A stretch of 64,000 nucleotides of DNA, taken from Clostridium gasigenes (GTDB taxonomy: Bacteria > Bacillota > Clostridia > Clostridiales > Clostridiaceae). The notes under the pieces were generated by a model. The model saw nothing but the letters and a program-made list of their open reading frames with translations. It ran no database searches and was not told the DNA's origin. Each line of letters starts with the position of its first letter. The stretch's first letter is position 1. Where the stretch lies: positions 701,374 to 765,373 of the forward strand of contig NZ_FNJM01000001.1 of assembly GCF_900104115.1 (NCBI RefSeq), written 5' to 3'. Below are positions 15,163 through 22,004 of this stretch, piece after piece. Position numbers and translations under genes: made by a program.

Positions 15163-15510
15163 GTGATAGGTATATATGTAAAAGCAAACGACTTAGTTAG
15201 TGAGAATGAACAGGCAAATTTTTGCGAAAAAGGATTAAAATCAGATGAAAAATCAAAAACAACTATTTATAGTGATATTGGGAATTGCAGAATTGAATTA
15301 AAACACTTGATTGAAAATGTTAAGGCTGGTAAAATAAAAAAAGTTATTTGTAGTGAACTAAGTAGATTTTCAAGAAGAAATAATGAAATAATAGAATTGC
15401 TTGATATTTTCATTGAAAATAATGTGAGATTAGTTATAAATAATGAGGATATAGATTATTCAATTATGAAGAGAATTGTATTAGATATTAATGAAATAAA
15501 AACAACTTAG
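15163..15510 (+). CDS. Resolvase N-terminal-domain protein lacking the usual catalytic serine
   Basis: This 115-residue protein starts at GTG behind GAGGTGAATTTTA. It has the serine-recombinase N-terminal fold pattern: IGIYVKAN at the start, R in NCRIELKHLI, and VICSELSRFSRR with the conserved arginines. The YxRVS motif, where the active serine sits, reads YVKAND, so Ser appears to be replaced. There is no C-terminal DNA-binding domain, whereas complete enzymes have 180 to over 500 residues. It is therefore probably not a working recombinase; it may be a regulator, an accessory subunit or a decaying fragment. The gene ends in a hairpin plus T-run (15510-15537). Confidence 0.65.
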   Translation: MIGIYVKANDLVSENEQANFCEKGLKSDEKSKTTIYSDIGNCRIELKHLIENVKAGKIKKVICSELSRFSRRNNEIIELLDIFIENNVRLVINNEDIDYSIMKRIVLDINEIKTT

Positions 15511-15537
15511 AGGATAGAGCAATCTATTCTCTTTTTT
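15510..15537 (+). terminator. Terminator after resolvase-like gene
   Basis: GAGGATAGA pairs with TCTATTCTC (one G-T pair) around GCAA, followed by TTTTTT. Confidence 0.75.
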
Positions 15538-15592
15538 ATATAAGAAAATGATTTATTATGTAGTGGACTGTAAAAATTAAATAAAAATACAG

Positions 15593-15621
15593 TTGTGAAA
15601 AGAACATTAGTTCGGTATAAT
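15593..15621 (+). promoter_or_regulatory. Promoter with SOS-type LexA box in the spacer
   Basis: TTGTGA (15593-15598) and TATAAT (15616-15621) are 17 bases apart. The spacer contains GAACATTAGTTC (15602-15613), a perfect GAAC-N4-GTTC match to the core of the Gram-positive LexA/DinR operator. Binding there would repress the LexA-like gene that starts at 15654, so expression should rise after DNA damage. Confidence 0.75.
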
Positions 15622-15653
15622 TAATATTATAAATATGGGTATGGAGGTACAAT

Positions 15654-16178
15654 ATGTTAACTAAGATGCAAAATAAAGTTTTATCGGAATTACATAAACA
15701 CATAGAAGTTAATGGGGTGGCACCAACTGTGAGAGAGCTGTGTTACAAATTAGGGTTAAAATCAGCAAGCACTATGCATACACATTTAAGAAAGCTAGAG
15801 AGAGATGGATATATAGAAAAGGTAGCTAAAAGTCCTAGAAATATAAAGATATTAAAGTTAGATGATTCTGTATTTGAAGGATGTGATAATAATATTATTA
15901 TATGCTCAGGTGAAACAGTTTTAGCTAATGGTAATAAAACTAAATCAGATTTAAAATACAGACTTTATAAAAAAGATTTTAATATAATAGAAAATGAAAT
16001 AGCAGCTGATCTATATAAGTACGATTATGTAGATATTATTTATAATCAAATAAGAGGAATAACTGTATTGGAATTTACGTCTTCTGAAGAATATGATCCA
16101 AAGGGTATAATTCTAACTGAGTGGACAAGGTGTAACTTTTTTACTATTATAGGTAAAATCATGGGGGAACTATTATAA
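15654..16178 (+). CDS. LexA-type winged-helix regulator with a non-peptidase C-terminal domain
   Basis: This 174-residue protein has an N-terminal LexA DNA-binding domain (about 1-68): VLSELHKHIEVNGVAPTVRELCYKLGLKSASTMHTHLRKLERDGYI keeps the LexA recognition-helix pattern (written here only to identify the family; see positions 7-52). The remaining 105 residues do not show the Ala-Gly cleavage site or the Ser/Lys dyad of LexA peptidases, so self-cleavage is unlikely. The ATG follows GGAGGTACAAT. A LexA box sits in its own promoter. It may compete with host LexA or couple element genes to DNA damage. Confidence 0.75.
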   Translation: MLTKMQNKVLSELHKHIEVNGVAPTVRELCYKLGLKSASTMHTHLRKLERDGYIEKVAKSPRNIKILKLDDSVFEGCDNNIIICSGETVLANGNKTKSDLKYRLYKKDFNIIENEIAADLYKYDYVDIIYNQIRGITVLEFTSSEEYDPKGIILTEWTRCNFFTIIGKIMGELL

Positions 16179-16279
16179 AAAAATTCAGTTATCAATTCTA
16201 TAAAGCTACAAATTGAATTGAAATTTTTGATTTGCTAATATATAATGGAAATAATTACATGAATAATAGGGGGATAAAT

Positions 16280-16753
16280 ATGAAGAAGTTTTTAATAAAA
16301 TTAAAATCAAAATTGAATTGGGTAACATTAGTATTAGTTGTAATAACTTTTATGGTTGCTTTTGTGGTAGGTGGTAGAACAGGGGCTAACTGGGCTCGTG
16401 AAACAGCTGTTAATAATCAAGAATACAATGGAAAACCAATAAAACTAGATAGGGACGATAGTACAGAAAGTGTAGTAGACAGTATGGTACAAGCTTCTAC
16501 AAAAGCAAACCATAAAAAAATAATAAATGGAGAAATGCAAGGAAAAGTAGTCTTTATAACTGGAATAGTTTCATCTTCGGATTTAGAAACATTTAATATA
16601 GAGTCTAGTGATTCTAAAATTTATTTTATAAGAAATGGTAGCGACACTAAAGAAGTGAAGAACGGCGATAAAATTAAAATTTATGGTTCAGTAAGTGGAG
16701 AAAGCATAATGAGTAATCCTATTATAGATGCTGTGAAAATAGAAAATCTATAA
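16280..16753 (+). CDS. Membrane-anchored OB-fold-like hypothetical protein
   Basis: The start is set at ATG 16280 because AGGGGG lies 6 bases upstream; the frame extends further but without a ribosome binding site. The 157-residue protein has an N-terminal membrane helix (about 14-34: WVTLVLVVITFMVAFVVGG) and an outside domain. Its C-terminal half (MQGKVVFITGIVSSS ... KNGDKIKIYGSVSGE) has the strand order of a small OB-fold of the tRNA_anti-like type. Probably exposed at the cell surface. Specific role unknown; it sits between the LexA-like and XRE regulators. Confidence 0.6.
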   Translation: MKKFLIKLKSKLNWVTLVLVVITFMVAFVVGGRTGANWARETAVNNQEYNGKPIKLDRDDSTESVVDSMVQASTKANHKKIINGEMQGKVVFITGIVSSSDLETFNIESSDSKIYFIRNGSDTKEVKNGDKIKIYGSVSGESIMSNPIIDAVKIENL

Positions 16754-16842
16754 TTTTTTTACAACAACAAAATCAGCAAAAAATAAGTAATCCATATAGA
16801 GAGTAATATTAAATAATCTCATAAATTATGTTGTAAATTTAT

Positions 16843-16871
16843 TCCAATAAATGTATAGTATAATTATTGGA
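16843..16871 (+). promoter_or_regulatory. XRE promoter with flanking operator half-sites
   Basis: A TATAAT (16859-16864) lies between inverted half-sites TCCAATAA (16843-16850) and TTATTGGA (16864-16871). The right half-site also overlaps the ribosome binding site. Autorepression by the XRE protein encoded just downstream is likely. The -35 box is weak. Confidence 0.55.
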
Positions 16872-16879
16872 GGTATTTT

Positions 16880-17080
16880 ATGAGTATAGGGAATAAGCTT
16901 AAAGAAATTAGGATGAAAGATCACTTAATGTCTCCAGGAGAATTTGCTAAATATATTGGAACAGATATTAAAAATTATAGCAATTGGGAAAATGGAAGAA
17001 GTAGACCCAAACTGGAGGTAGCGTTAGAAATAGCTAAAAAATTGAATAAGTCAGTTGAAGAGATATGGTTTTTAGAATAA
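16880..17080 (+). CDS. XRE-family helix-turn-helix regulator
   Basis: This 66-residue protein is a single Cro/CI-type HTH domain: IGNKLKEIRMK, then the HTH (MSPGEFAKYIGTDIKNYSNWENGRSRP), then LEVALEIAKKLNKSVEEIWF, the usual ending of this family. The ATG follows GGAGGTATTT. An inverted repeat around its -10 box suggests autoregulation. Its position before the ParM/ParR unit suggests that it controls the plasmid-like genes. The last codons take part in a terminator hairpin (17058-17091). Confidence 0.85.
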   Translation: MSIGNKLKEIRMKDHLMSPGEFAKYIGTDIKNYSNWENGRSRPKLEVALEIAKKLNKSVEEIWFLE

Positions 17081-17096
17081 TCATATCTCTTTTTTA
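17058..17096 (+). terminator. Terminator overlapping end of XRE gene
   Basis: AAGAGATATG pairs with CATATCTCTT, followed by TTTTT. The left arm is within the last codons of the gene. Confidence 0.75.
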
Positions 17097-17103
17097 TTTA
17101 GAA

Positions 17104-17159
17104 AAAAATAAAAATAATTTGGAAAAATAAAAATAATTTGGAAACTTTTCCGAATTTGG
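17104..17159. repeat. Tandem 19-bp iterons, candidate parC centromere
   Basis: Two identical 19-bp units AAAAATAAAAATAATTTGG stand head to tail at 17104-17122 and 17123-17141, and a third partial copy of the TTTGG end is at 17155-17159. A GGAAA/TTTCC inverted repeat lies between the second and third. Direct repeats directly upstream of parM are the usual place for a type II centromere bound by ParR, and they often also serve as the operon operator. Confidence 0.6.
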
Positions 17160-17202
17160 AGCATATAAATATACAGAAGTAAGAAATTAGGAGCAGAAAA
17201 GT

Positions 17203-18090
17203 ATGATAATTGGGATAGACTTAGGTAACTTTGGAGTCAATACTTCGGAAAATGACTTCTTTTATAGTAAGATTTCGGAAGGTTCAAGTTTCACAAATAA
17301 AAATAGCATTATATATGAAGGAAAAGAATTTCAAATAGGAGAAGGGGAATTTAGCACTGATTGGAATAAGAGTGAAAAAGAAACTACATTACCACTTTTA
17401 TTTAGTGCATTAGCTAGGAGCTCTAAAGAAAACTTTTTTCAAGTAGTTTTAGGACTTCCTATACAACAATATAACGCTAATAAAGCAAATTACAAAAGAT
17501 ATATAGAAGAAAATAGGGGTAAAACAATTATATACAAGGGTATTAAAAGGGAAATTATTATATCAGATGTTATTATAGCTCCAGAAGGTGCTGCTGCTTA
17601 TTATAATCTTTCAGAAGAACAAAAAATATTGATAGGAAATAAACCACTTATAATAGTTGATATTGGAGGTAGAACTACTAATATTTGTTTATTTGAAAAG
17701 GGTAAAATAACTAAAATTTGGACTATTCCAACAGGCATGCTTAATATTTATCAAGATATTATAAGTTATATAAATACTACTTATACAGAAGAATTTAAGT
17801 TAGAAGATGGGGAAGTAATACTAAAGGAAGGTCTATTTTTAAGAGGTAAACAACAAGATATTAGATTTATTAAACCTATTTTACAAAAACACTTCAATAG
17901 TATATATAAGGATCTGCAATTAAATTTTAATACCAGTAAAGGATATGTTTTGTTAACTGGAGGAGGAAGTATTACCCTTGTAAAAGCTTTTAAGAATAGA
18001 TTAGAAAATTTAATAATATCAGATGATCCTCTATTCGATAATGCAAAAGGATTTAAAAAGTTAGGAGTGAGTTTATGGTGTGCAAAATAA
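17203..18090 (+). CDS. parM: ParM-like actin-family plasmid segregation protein
   Basis: This 295-residue ATPase is of the actin/ParM/StbA type. The phosphate-1 loop is IGIDLGNFGVNT at the N-terminus, phosphate-2 is IVDIGGRTTNICLF (about 155-168), and the adenosine motif is LLTGGGS (about 249). Such proteins polymerise into filaments that push sister DNA molecules apart. AGGAGCAGAAAAGT precedes the ATG. Its end overlaps the small ParR-like gene by 16 bases, and tandem iterons lie upstream, so the full type II partition layout (parC-parM-parR) is present. This implies that the element can exist, or once existed, as an extrachromosomal replicon. Confidence 0.85.
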   Translation: MIIGIDLGNFGVNTSENDFFYSKISEGSSFTNKNSIIYEGKEFQIGEGEFSTDWNKSEKETTLPLLFSALARSSKENFFQVVLGLPIQQYNANKANYKRYIEENRGKTIIYKGIKREIIISDVIIAPEGAAAYYNLSEEQKILIGNKPLIIVDIGGRTTNICLFEKGKITKIWTIPTGMLNIYQDIISYINTTYTEEFKLEDGEVILKEGLFLRGKQQDIRFIKPILQKHFNSIYKDLQLNFNTSKGYVLLTGGGSITLVKAFKNRLENLIISDDPLFDNAKGFKKLGVSLWCAK

Positions 18091-18278
18091 GCGTAAGTTT
18101 TAGACGTAGTACAAAAGAACAAAAGATATATACGTATTTTAATGGTTTAGAGGATAAGAGTATTGAAATTAAAAATATATTAAGTGAATGGTATGAAAAG
18201 AATGTTGAGAGTGAAGAAATAAAAGAACCTAAGGGAATTGAAAAAGTTAATTTAGATACAGATATAACAGATTTTTAA
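18075..18278 (+). CDS. parR: ParR-like centromere-binding adaptor
   Basis: This 67-residue protein overlaps the end of parM by 16 bases and has GGAGTG upstream. The N-terminal strand (KISVSFRR) followed by two helices (STKEQKIYTYFNGLEDKSIEIKNILSEWYEK, residues about 12-42) is the ribbon-helix-helix layout of ParR. The acidic C-terminal tail (EEIKEPKGIEKVNLDTDITDF) would contact ParM filament ends. No clear sequence identity can be claimed; the call comes from size, fold pattern and position. Confidence 0.65.
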   Translation: MVCKISVSFRRSTKEQKIYTYFNGLEDKSIEIKNILSEWYEKNVESEEIKEPKGIEKVNLDTDITDF

Positions 18279-18307
18279 AGAAGTATTATGAAAAGTAATT
18301 CAGGCCA

Positions 18308-18334
18308 AAAAAATACCACCTCTTTTGTGAGGTG
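18308..18334 (-). terminator. Minus-strand terminator
   Basis: Read on the minus strand, CCACCTC-ACAAAA-GAGGTGG is followed by TATTTTTTT. It would end a transcript coming from the small minus-strand peptide at 18435-18500. On the plus strand no T-run follows. Confidence 0.75.
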
Positions 18335-18434
18335 GACTAATTTACTAATGCTAACTCGTTACGCTTTAGTATATGTATGCAATCTATTATTAATTCCTAT
18401 TTTTAGTAGTATTTTAAAATTATTTATTATGTTA

Positions 18435-18500
18435 TTAGAATATAACTACTGCAGCTACTATTGTAAAACACGCTAAGTAACCAAGTGCAAATGTAAACAT
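18435..18500 (-). CDS. Possible 21-residue membrane peptide, antisense between parR and pilin-like gene
   Basis: On the minus strand AAGGAG precedes ATG by 9 bases and encodes 21 residues, MFTFALGYLACFTIVAAVVI-F, a single membrane helix. About 100 bases later, on the same strand, lies a clean intrinsic terminator. A short transcript with its own ribosome binding site, tiny hydrophobic peptide, long 3' UTR and terminator resembles type I toxin loci. The function is unproven, and no strong promoter is visible. Confidence 0.45.
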   Translation of the reverse strand: MFTFALGYLACFTIVAAVVIF

Positions 18501-18572
18501 AAAATTCAACTCCTTTATTACAGTGTTTTTAGTATTACCAACTTTCTAAAAAATATACAGGGGGAATTAAAA

Positions 18573-18986
18573 ATGAAGGGGATCAGTTTAATTTTAGATA
18601 ATAAATTAGTTTTTAATAAAGAATTTTACAATAGAAAAGAAATTAGACAAACAAATAAATATATAGGCAGATTAGATAAGAGATTATATAAAATGTTAGT
18701 TTTTACGATTGCAAGTGTTGGGTTTGCAAGTAATAAAGTTTATGCGAATAGTGAAGAAGGACTAAGAAGGACAGATGTTGTAGGAAACGAAATACTTACA
18801 ATCTTACAAAGGGTTGGCTTTTGGGTGGCGGTTATTGGGTGCATTGTAGAAATATTAATATCCGTTTTTAAGAAAGGTGGAGGAACAAAAGAAATAATGG
18901 CAATAATTTTCAAATGGCTTTTAATCTTTTCTAGTTTTTATATAGTACCAACGTTGTTTAATTTTATAAAAGATTCTTTTGTGTGA
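18573..18986 (+). CDS. VirB2/TrbC-like pilin or pore-type membrane protein
   Basis: This 137-residue protein starts at ATG behind CAGGGGGAATTAAAA. It has a basic 40-residue leader, a hydrophobic segment ending in an Ala-containing site (MLVFTIASVGFASNKVYANS), then two membrane helices (ILQRVGFWVAVIGCIVEILISVF and IIFKWLLIFSSFYIVPTLF) and a NFIKDSF end. Clostridial VirB2-like T4SS proteins share the pattern of a GxxIL-Q..GxW helix, a Lys/Gly turn and a PxLFxxI-K ending. It is followed by a second small membrane protein and a VirB4-like ATPase. Likely the pilin/pore subunit of that set. Confidence 0.65.
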   Translation: MKGISLILDNKLVFNKEFYNRKEIRQTNKYIGRLDKRLYKMLVFTIASVGFASNKVYANSEEGLRRTDVVGNEILTILQRVGFWVAVIGCIVEILISVFKKGGGTKEIMAIIFKWLLIFSSFYIVPTLFNFIKDSFV

Positions 18987-18996
18987 GGTGGGAATA

Positions 18997-19236
18997 ATGG
19001 AAACTATTAAAAATGACATAGTAAATGGAATTACAGAAGGACTTAAAACAAAGTTTGTAGAAGGTTTTAAATGGCTTAGTATAACAATAATAGATAGTAG
19101 CTATATAATATGTTTAAGTGTAGCTATGGTAGGTTTATTATTTTATTTAAGTGGATATAAGAAGGGGGCTAAGGCAGTTACTATAAGCTTAATAACCTTC
19201 TTTGTATTACAAGCAATAAAAGGGCTATATATATGA
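18997..19236 (+). CDS. Small membrane protein of the T4SS-like cassette
   Basis: The start is placed at ATG 18997, six bases after GAGGTGG, giving 79 residues. An amphipathic N-terminal half (MEtIKNDIVNGITEGL) is followed by two membrane helices (SSYIICLSVAMVGLLFYLSG and AVTISLITFFVLQAI). Its stop overlaps the start of the ATPase gene as ATGA, so the two are coupled. By size and position between a VirB2-like and a VirB4-like gene it may play the part of VirB3, but no sequence motif proves this. Confidence 0.6.
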   Translation: METIKNDIVNGITEGLKTKFVEGFKWLSITIIDSSYIICLSVAMVGLLFYLSGYKKGAKAVTISLITFFVLQAIKGLYI

Positions 19237-21554
19237 AGGAAAAAACTTTAAAACTAACAGATTACTTTGAATTAAGAAAACCAACTTATCGCTATATCCG
19301 AATAGTTCCGCATAAATCTATTAGAAATTATACTAGTAATAATATAGCAAAGGCTATAGCTCATACTTATAGATCTATTAATAAAAGAATTTATAGAGAA
19401 CAAAAGAAGCTTATAATAGAAATAAATTTTAAAATTTCCTACATTATAGATATAGAAAATAATAATGCTAATTTTTACTTTTTAGTACCAAAACCATTTT
19501 TAAATATAATTTTAGAAAAAATTAAAGAAATATGGAGTAAAGCTACAGTTGAAATTATGGACCAAGGGATTAGATCTTTTGGCGCTGGTTCAGAAATGTA
19601 TAGTCTAAGTTATAAAAAGGAAGATGCAATGTCTTTACTTACAGATAGGAAAAGTAACGAACCTTTGAATTCTATTTTGAGTGTAATGGAAATAATGAAA
19701 GAAGAAGACCGGGTTACTATTGTTTATAATTTTATGCCTAATAGCCAGTGTTCATGGCTTGAACAATATAATAATACTCTTCAAAAGATTACTGAAAAGA
19801 AATCAATAGAGAAAAAGGTATTCAGCTTTGATTATGTATTAAGAAATGGAGCAGTAGCAGTTCTAGGAATATTAGATTCTCTTATTACTGTAGTAAATGA
19901 CTTTGTAGGTAATAATGAAACAGGTACACAAGAGAGCCTATATACTAGTATTTTGGGAGTGTTAGAAAGACAAGATGTTTTAAGTACATCTACAAAAAAG
20001 AAAAAGGAAAGTACTATATTAAATACTCAAATAGCAGTTATTTCAAATAGTTCAGATGTTACCAGAAGAGATAATAATGCATTAAGTGTATGTCAATCAT
20101 ATAGAGTGTTGGATGAAGATAATGAACTTGTCTATAAGAAAGTAAAGAAAGTAGCCCATATAGAAGATTATAATTTTAATATAGCTTCTAATATAATGAG
20201 TGCTGAAGAAGTAGGTAATTTTATTCAAGTACCAGGAAGATCACTATTGATGCAGCATGGTATAAAATTTATAAAAACAGAAGAGAATTCAGTTCCAGAA
20301 GAATTGAAAAAAGGATATATAAGTCTTGGGATAAATACTTGTAAAGGTAATAAAGTTAATGCTTATTTAGAAGATCATAAAGAAATAGGGAGTTTGCCTT
20401 TAATGATGTTAGGACGCCAAGGTGGAGGTAAAACAACTTATATATGTAACTATGCTAAAAACTGTATAGAGAGAGGGGAGAGTATAGTTCATATAGATTT
20501 TATAAGAAATAATGAATCTAGTAAAGATATAGAAAAGGTAGTTGATAAAGGAATTATATTATTAGATTTTAGTACAGAAGAGGGACTTCAATCATTAGCT
20601 TATAATGAAATAAAATTCACTAATAATATGAGCTGGTTTGATAAACAACAGTTAGCTAATAAAAAGACTGGATTAACAATAGAATTAATTAATAGTATAA
20701 ATGAATTTGGGGAACCATTGAGTCCTAAGATGGAACGTTATTTATGTGCATGTACTGATATAGTATATCTAAATGAAAATGCAACTTTAAAAGATGTTAT
20801 AAGATGCCTACAAGACTTTAAATATAGAGAGGGAATAATTAATACTATTCCATTAGAATTAAAGAACGAATTATTTGAAGAGATAGAAACATTAGAAGAG
20901 TTAGATGAGTGGAGTAAATCTAGTAAAGATAGTCCTAGTGAGAAGATAGGGACCAGAGATAGTAAAATTGAAGGTATTTTAGATAGAGTAACATTATTAA
21001 AAAGAGATTTCTATTTAAAGAAAATGTTTAATAAGACACCCGAAGATAATATAGATTTTATAGATGCTATGGAGAGTGGAAAGGTTATATTAGTTAGAAT
21101 GCCTCAATCAAAATTCAAAAGCTATGTTAAAAATGTTATAACTACTTTTATAATCACTAAATGTTGGTTGGCTTGTGAGCAACGAGGAGAATTATCGGAT
21201 AGAAGTAAGCGAAGTCACATAATAATAGATGAAATAAGTCAAACAAAGACAGCAGAGAGATATATGGAAACAACATTAACCCAAACTAGAAAATTTGGCA
21301 TGAAATTTGTATTAGCAGGTCAATACTTAGACCAATTAGATAAGAAAACTATATATAGTCTAAAAGGTGCAGGAACTTCATTTATGATGCTTAAAGGAAC
21401 TATAAAAGAAGATTATATGTATTTTAAGGATGAACTTGATGGAACTTTTGAATATGAAGATCTTAAAGAGATGGAAGAGTATAGTAGCTTAAATATAATT
21501 CAATACACAAAAGGTTATAGTAGTTTTATAACAAAATTACCTGGACCAATATAA
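19233..21554 (+). CDS. VirB4/TraC-like P-loop ATPase
   Basis: This 773-residue protein has an N-terminal domain (about 1-370) without a known motif and a C-terminal RecA-like ATPase. Walker A is GRQGGGKTT (about 394-402), Walker B is HIIIDEISQ (about 662-670), and a late LAGQYLDQL motif corresponds to the sensor region of VirB4/HerA/FtsK-type enzymes. Such ATPases energise conjugative DNA or protein transfer. No relaxase, coupling protein, VirB6 or VirB8 is seen in the window, so the system is minimal or its remaining genes lie elsewhere. A terminator of the GCTAGA family follows at once. Confidence 0.75.
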   Translation: MKEKTLKLTDYFELRKPTYRYIRIVPHKSIRNYTSNNIAKAIAHTYRSINKRIYREQKKLIIEINFKISYIIDIENNNANFYFLVPKPFLNIILEKIKEIWSKATVEIMDQGIRSFGAGSEMYSLSYKKEDAMSLLTDRKSNEPLNSILSVMEIMKEEDRVTIVYNFMPNSQCSWLEQYNNTLQKITEKKSIEKKVFSFDYVLRNGAVAVLGILDSLITVVNDFVGNNETGTQESLYTSILGVLERQDVLSTSTKKKKESTILNTQIAVISNSSDVTRRDNNALSVCQSYRVLDEDNELVYKKVKKVAHIEDYNFNIASNIMSAEEVGNFIQVPGRSLLMQHGIKFIKTEENSVPEELKKGYISLGINTCKGNKVNAYLEDHKEIGSLPLMMLGRQGGGKTTYICNYAKNCIERGESIVHIDFIRNNESSKDIEKVVDKGIILLDFSTEEGLQSLAYNEIKFTNNMSWFDKQQLANKKTGLTIELINSINEFGEPLSPKMERYLCACTDIVYLNENATLKDVIRCLQDFKYREGIINTIPLELKNELFEEIETLEELDEWSKSSKDSPSEKIGTRDSKIEGILDRVTLLKRDFYLKKMFNKTPEDNIDFIDAMESGKVILVRMPQSKFKSYVKNVITTFIITKCWLACEQRGELSDRSKRSHIIIDEISQTKTAERYMETTLTQTRKFGMKFVLAGQYLDQLDKKTIYSLKGAGTSFMMLKGTIKEDYMYFKDELDGTFEYEDLKEMEEYSSLNIIQYTKGYSSFITKLPGPI

Positions 21555-21586
21555 AAGGCTAGAGAAATTAATCTCTAGCCTTTTTT
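21553..21586 (+). terminator. GCTAGA-family terminator 4
   Basis: AAAAGGCTAGAGA pairs with TCTCTAGCCTTTT around AATTAA and is followed by a T-run. It overlaps the VirB4-like stop. The stem shares GGCTAGA with the three terminators in the phage part. Confidence 0.9.
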
Positions 21587-21663
21587 CTATGACTCAAATA
21601 TTAGGGGGAACTATGTATTTTAATTATAGACTTAAAAGATAAATTTAATTCAGTATGTAAAAA

Positions 21664-21996
21664 TTATTTTTTAAAATTGAAATAATTTTCATCTAAATTG
21701 TAAATACTTATAATATAAGAGATAGAATCTTTATTTGGGAAAGTGAGCTCTTGTTCCCATTTGGTAATAGTTCCAAAACCTCTATGTATAGATTTAGCAA
21801 ACTCTAATTGGGTAAGTTCATAAATAAGTCTAAGTTTCCGTATTTTTTGACCTATAGTGGTTTCAGGAAGATTAGAGTATAATGAATCTATAATTTTAAA
21901 ATTTACACATTGGAATACTTCTTTTATTGTTGCACTTTGGGACAACCTGCATGTGCTAGGTGGACAAGAGTGCAACATTTTACCAAAGTCCACCAT
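21664..21996 (-). pseudogene. Truncated XRE-type regulator at the element border
   Basis: The last 70 residues (from TTIGQKIRKLRLIYELTQLEFAK to SISYIISIYNLDENYF) form a Cro/CI HTH domain of a common clostridial type. The first 35-40 residues are Cys/Ser/Pro-rich and unlike a protein of this family, and no ribosome binding site precedes the ATG at 21996. The gene has therefore probably lost its true 5' end. That end lies next to the cut chromosomal oxidoreductase gene, in a stretch with interleaved inverted repeats (GTTGCACT 21929 / AGTGCAAC 21969; GGTGGAC 21959 / GTCCACC 21988). These may belong to an attachment site. Confidence 0.5.
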
Positions 21997-22004
21997 ATCA
22001 ATAT

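Noticed and set aside
17104..17159. Iterons read as a CRISPR array
   Set aside because: The repeats are directly adjacent with no spacers, only two full units exist and no cas genes are present.
18288..18476. Plus-strand 62-codon frame between parR and the pilin-like gene
   Set aside because: It has no ribosome binding site, runs through the minus-strand terminator CCACCTC/GAGGTGG and is antisense to the better-supported small peptide.
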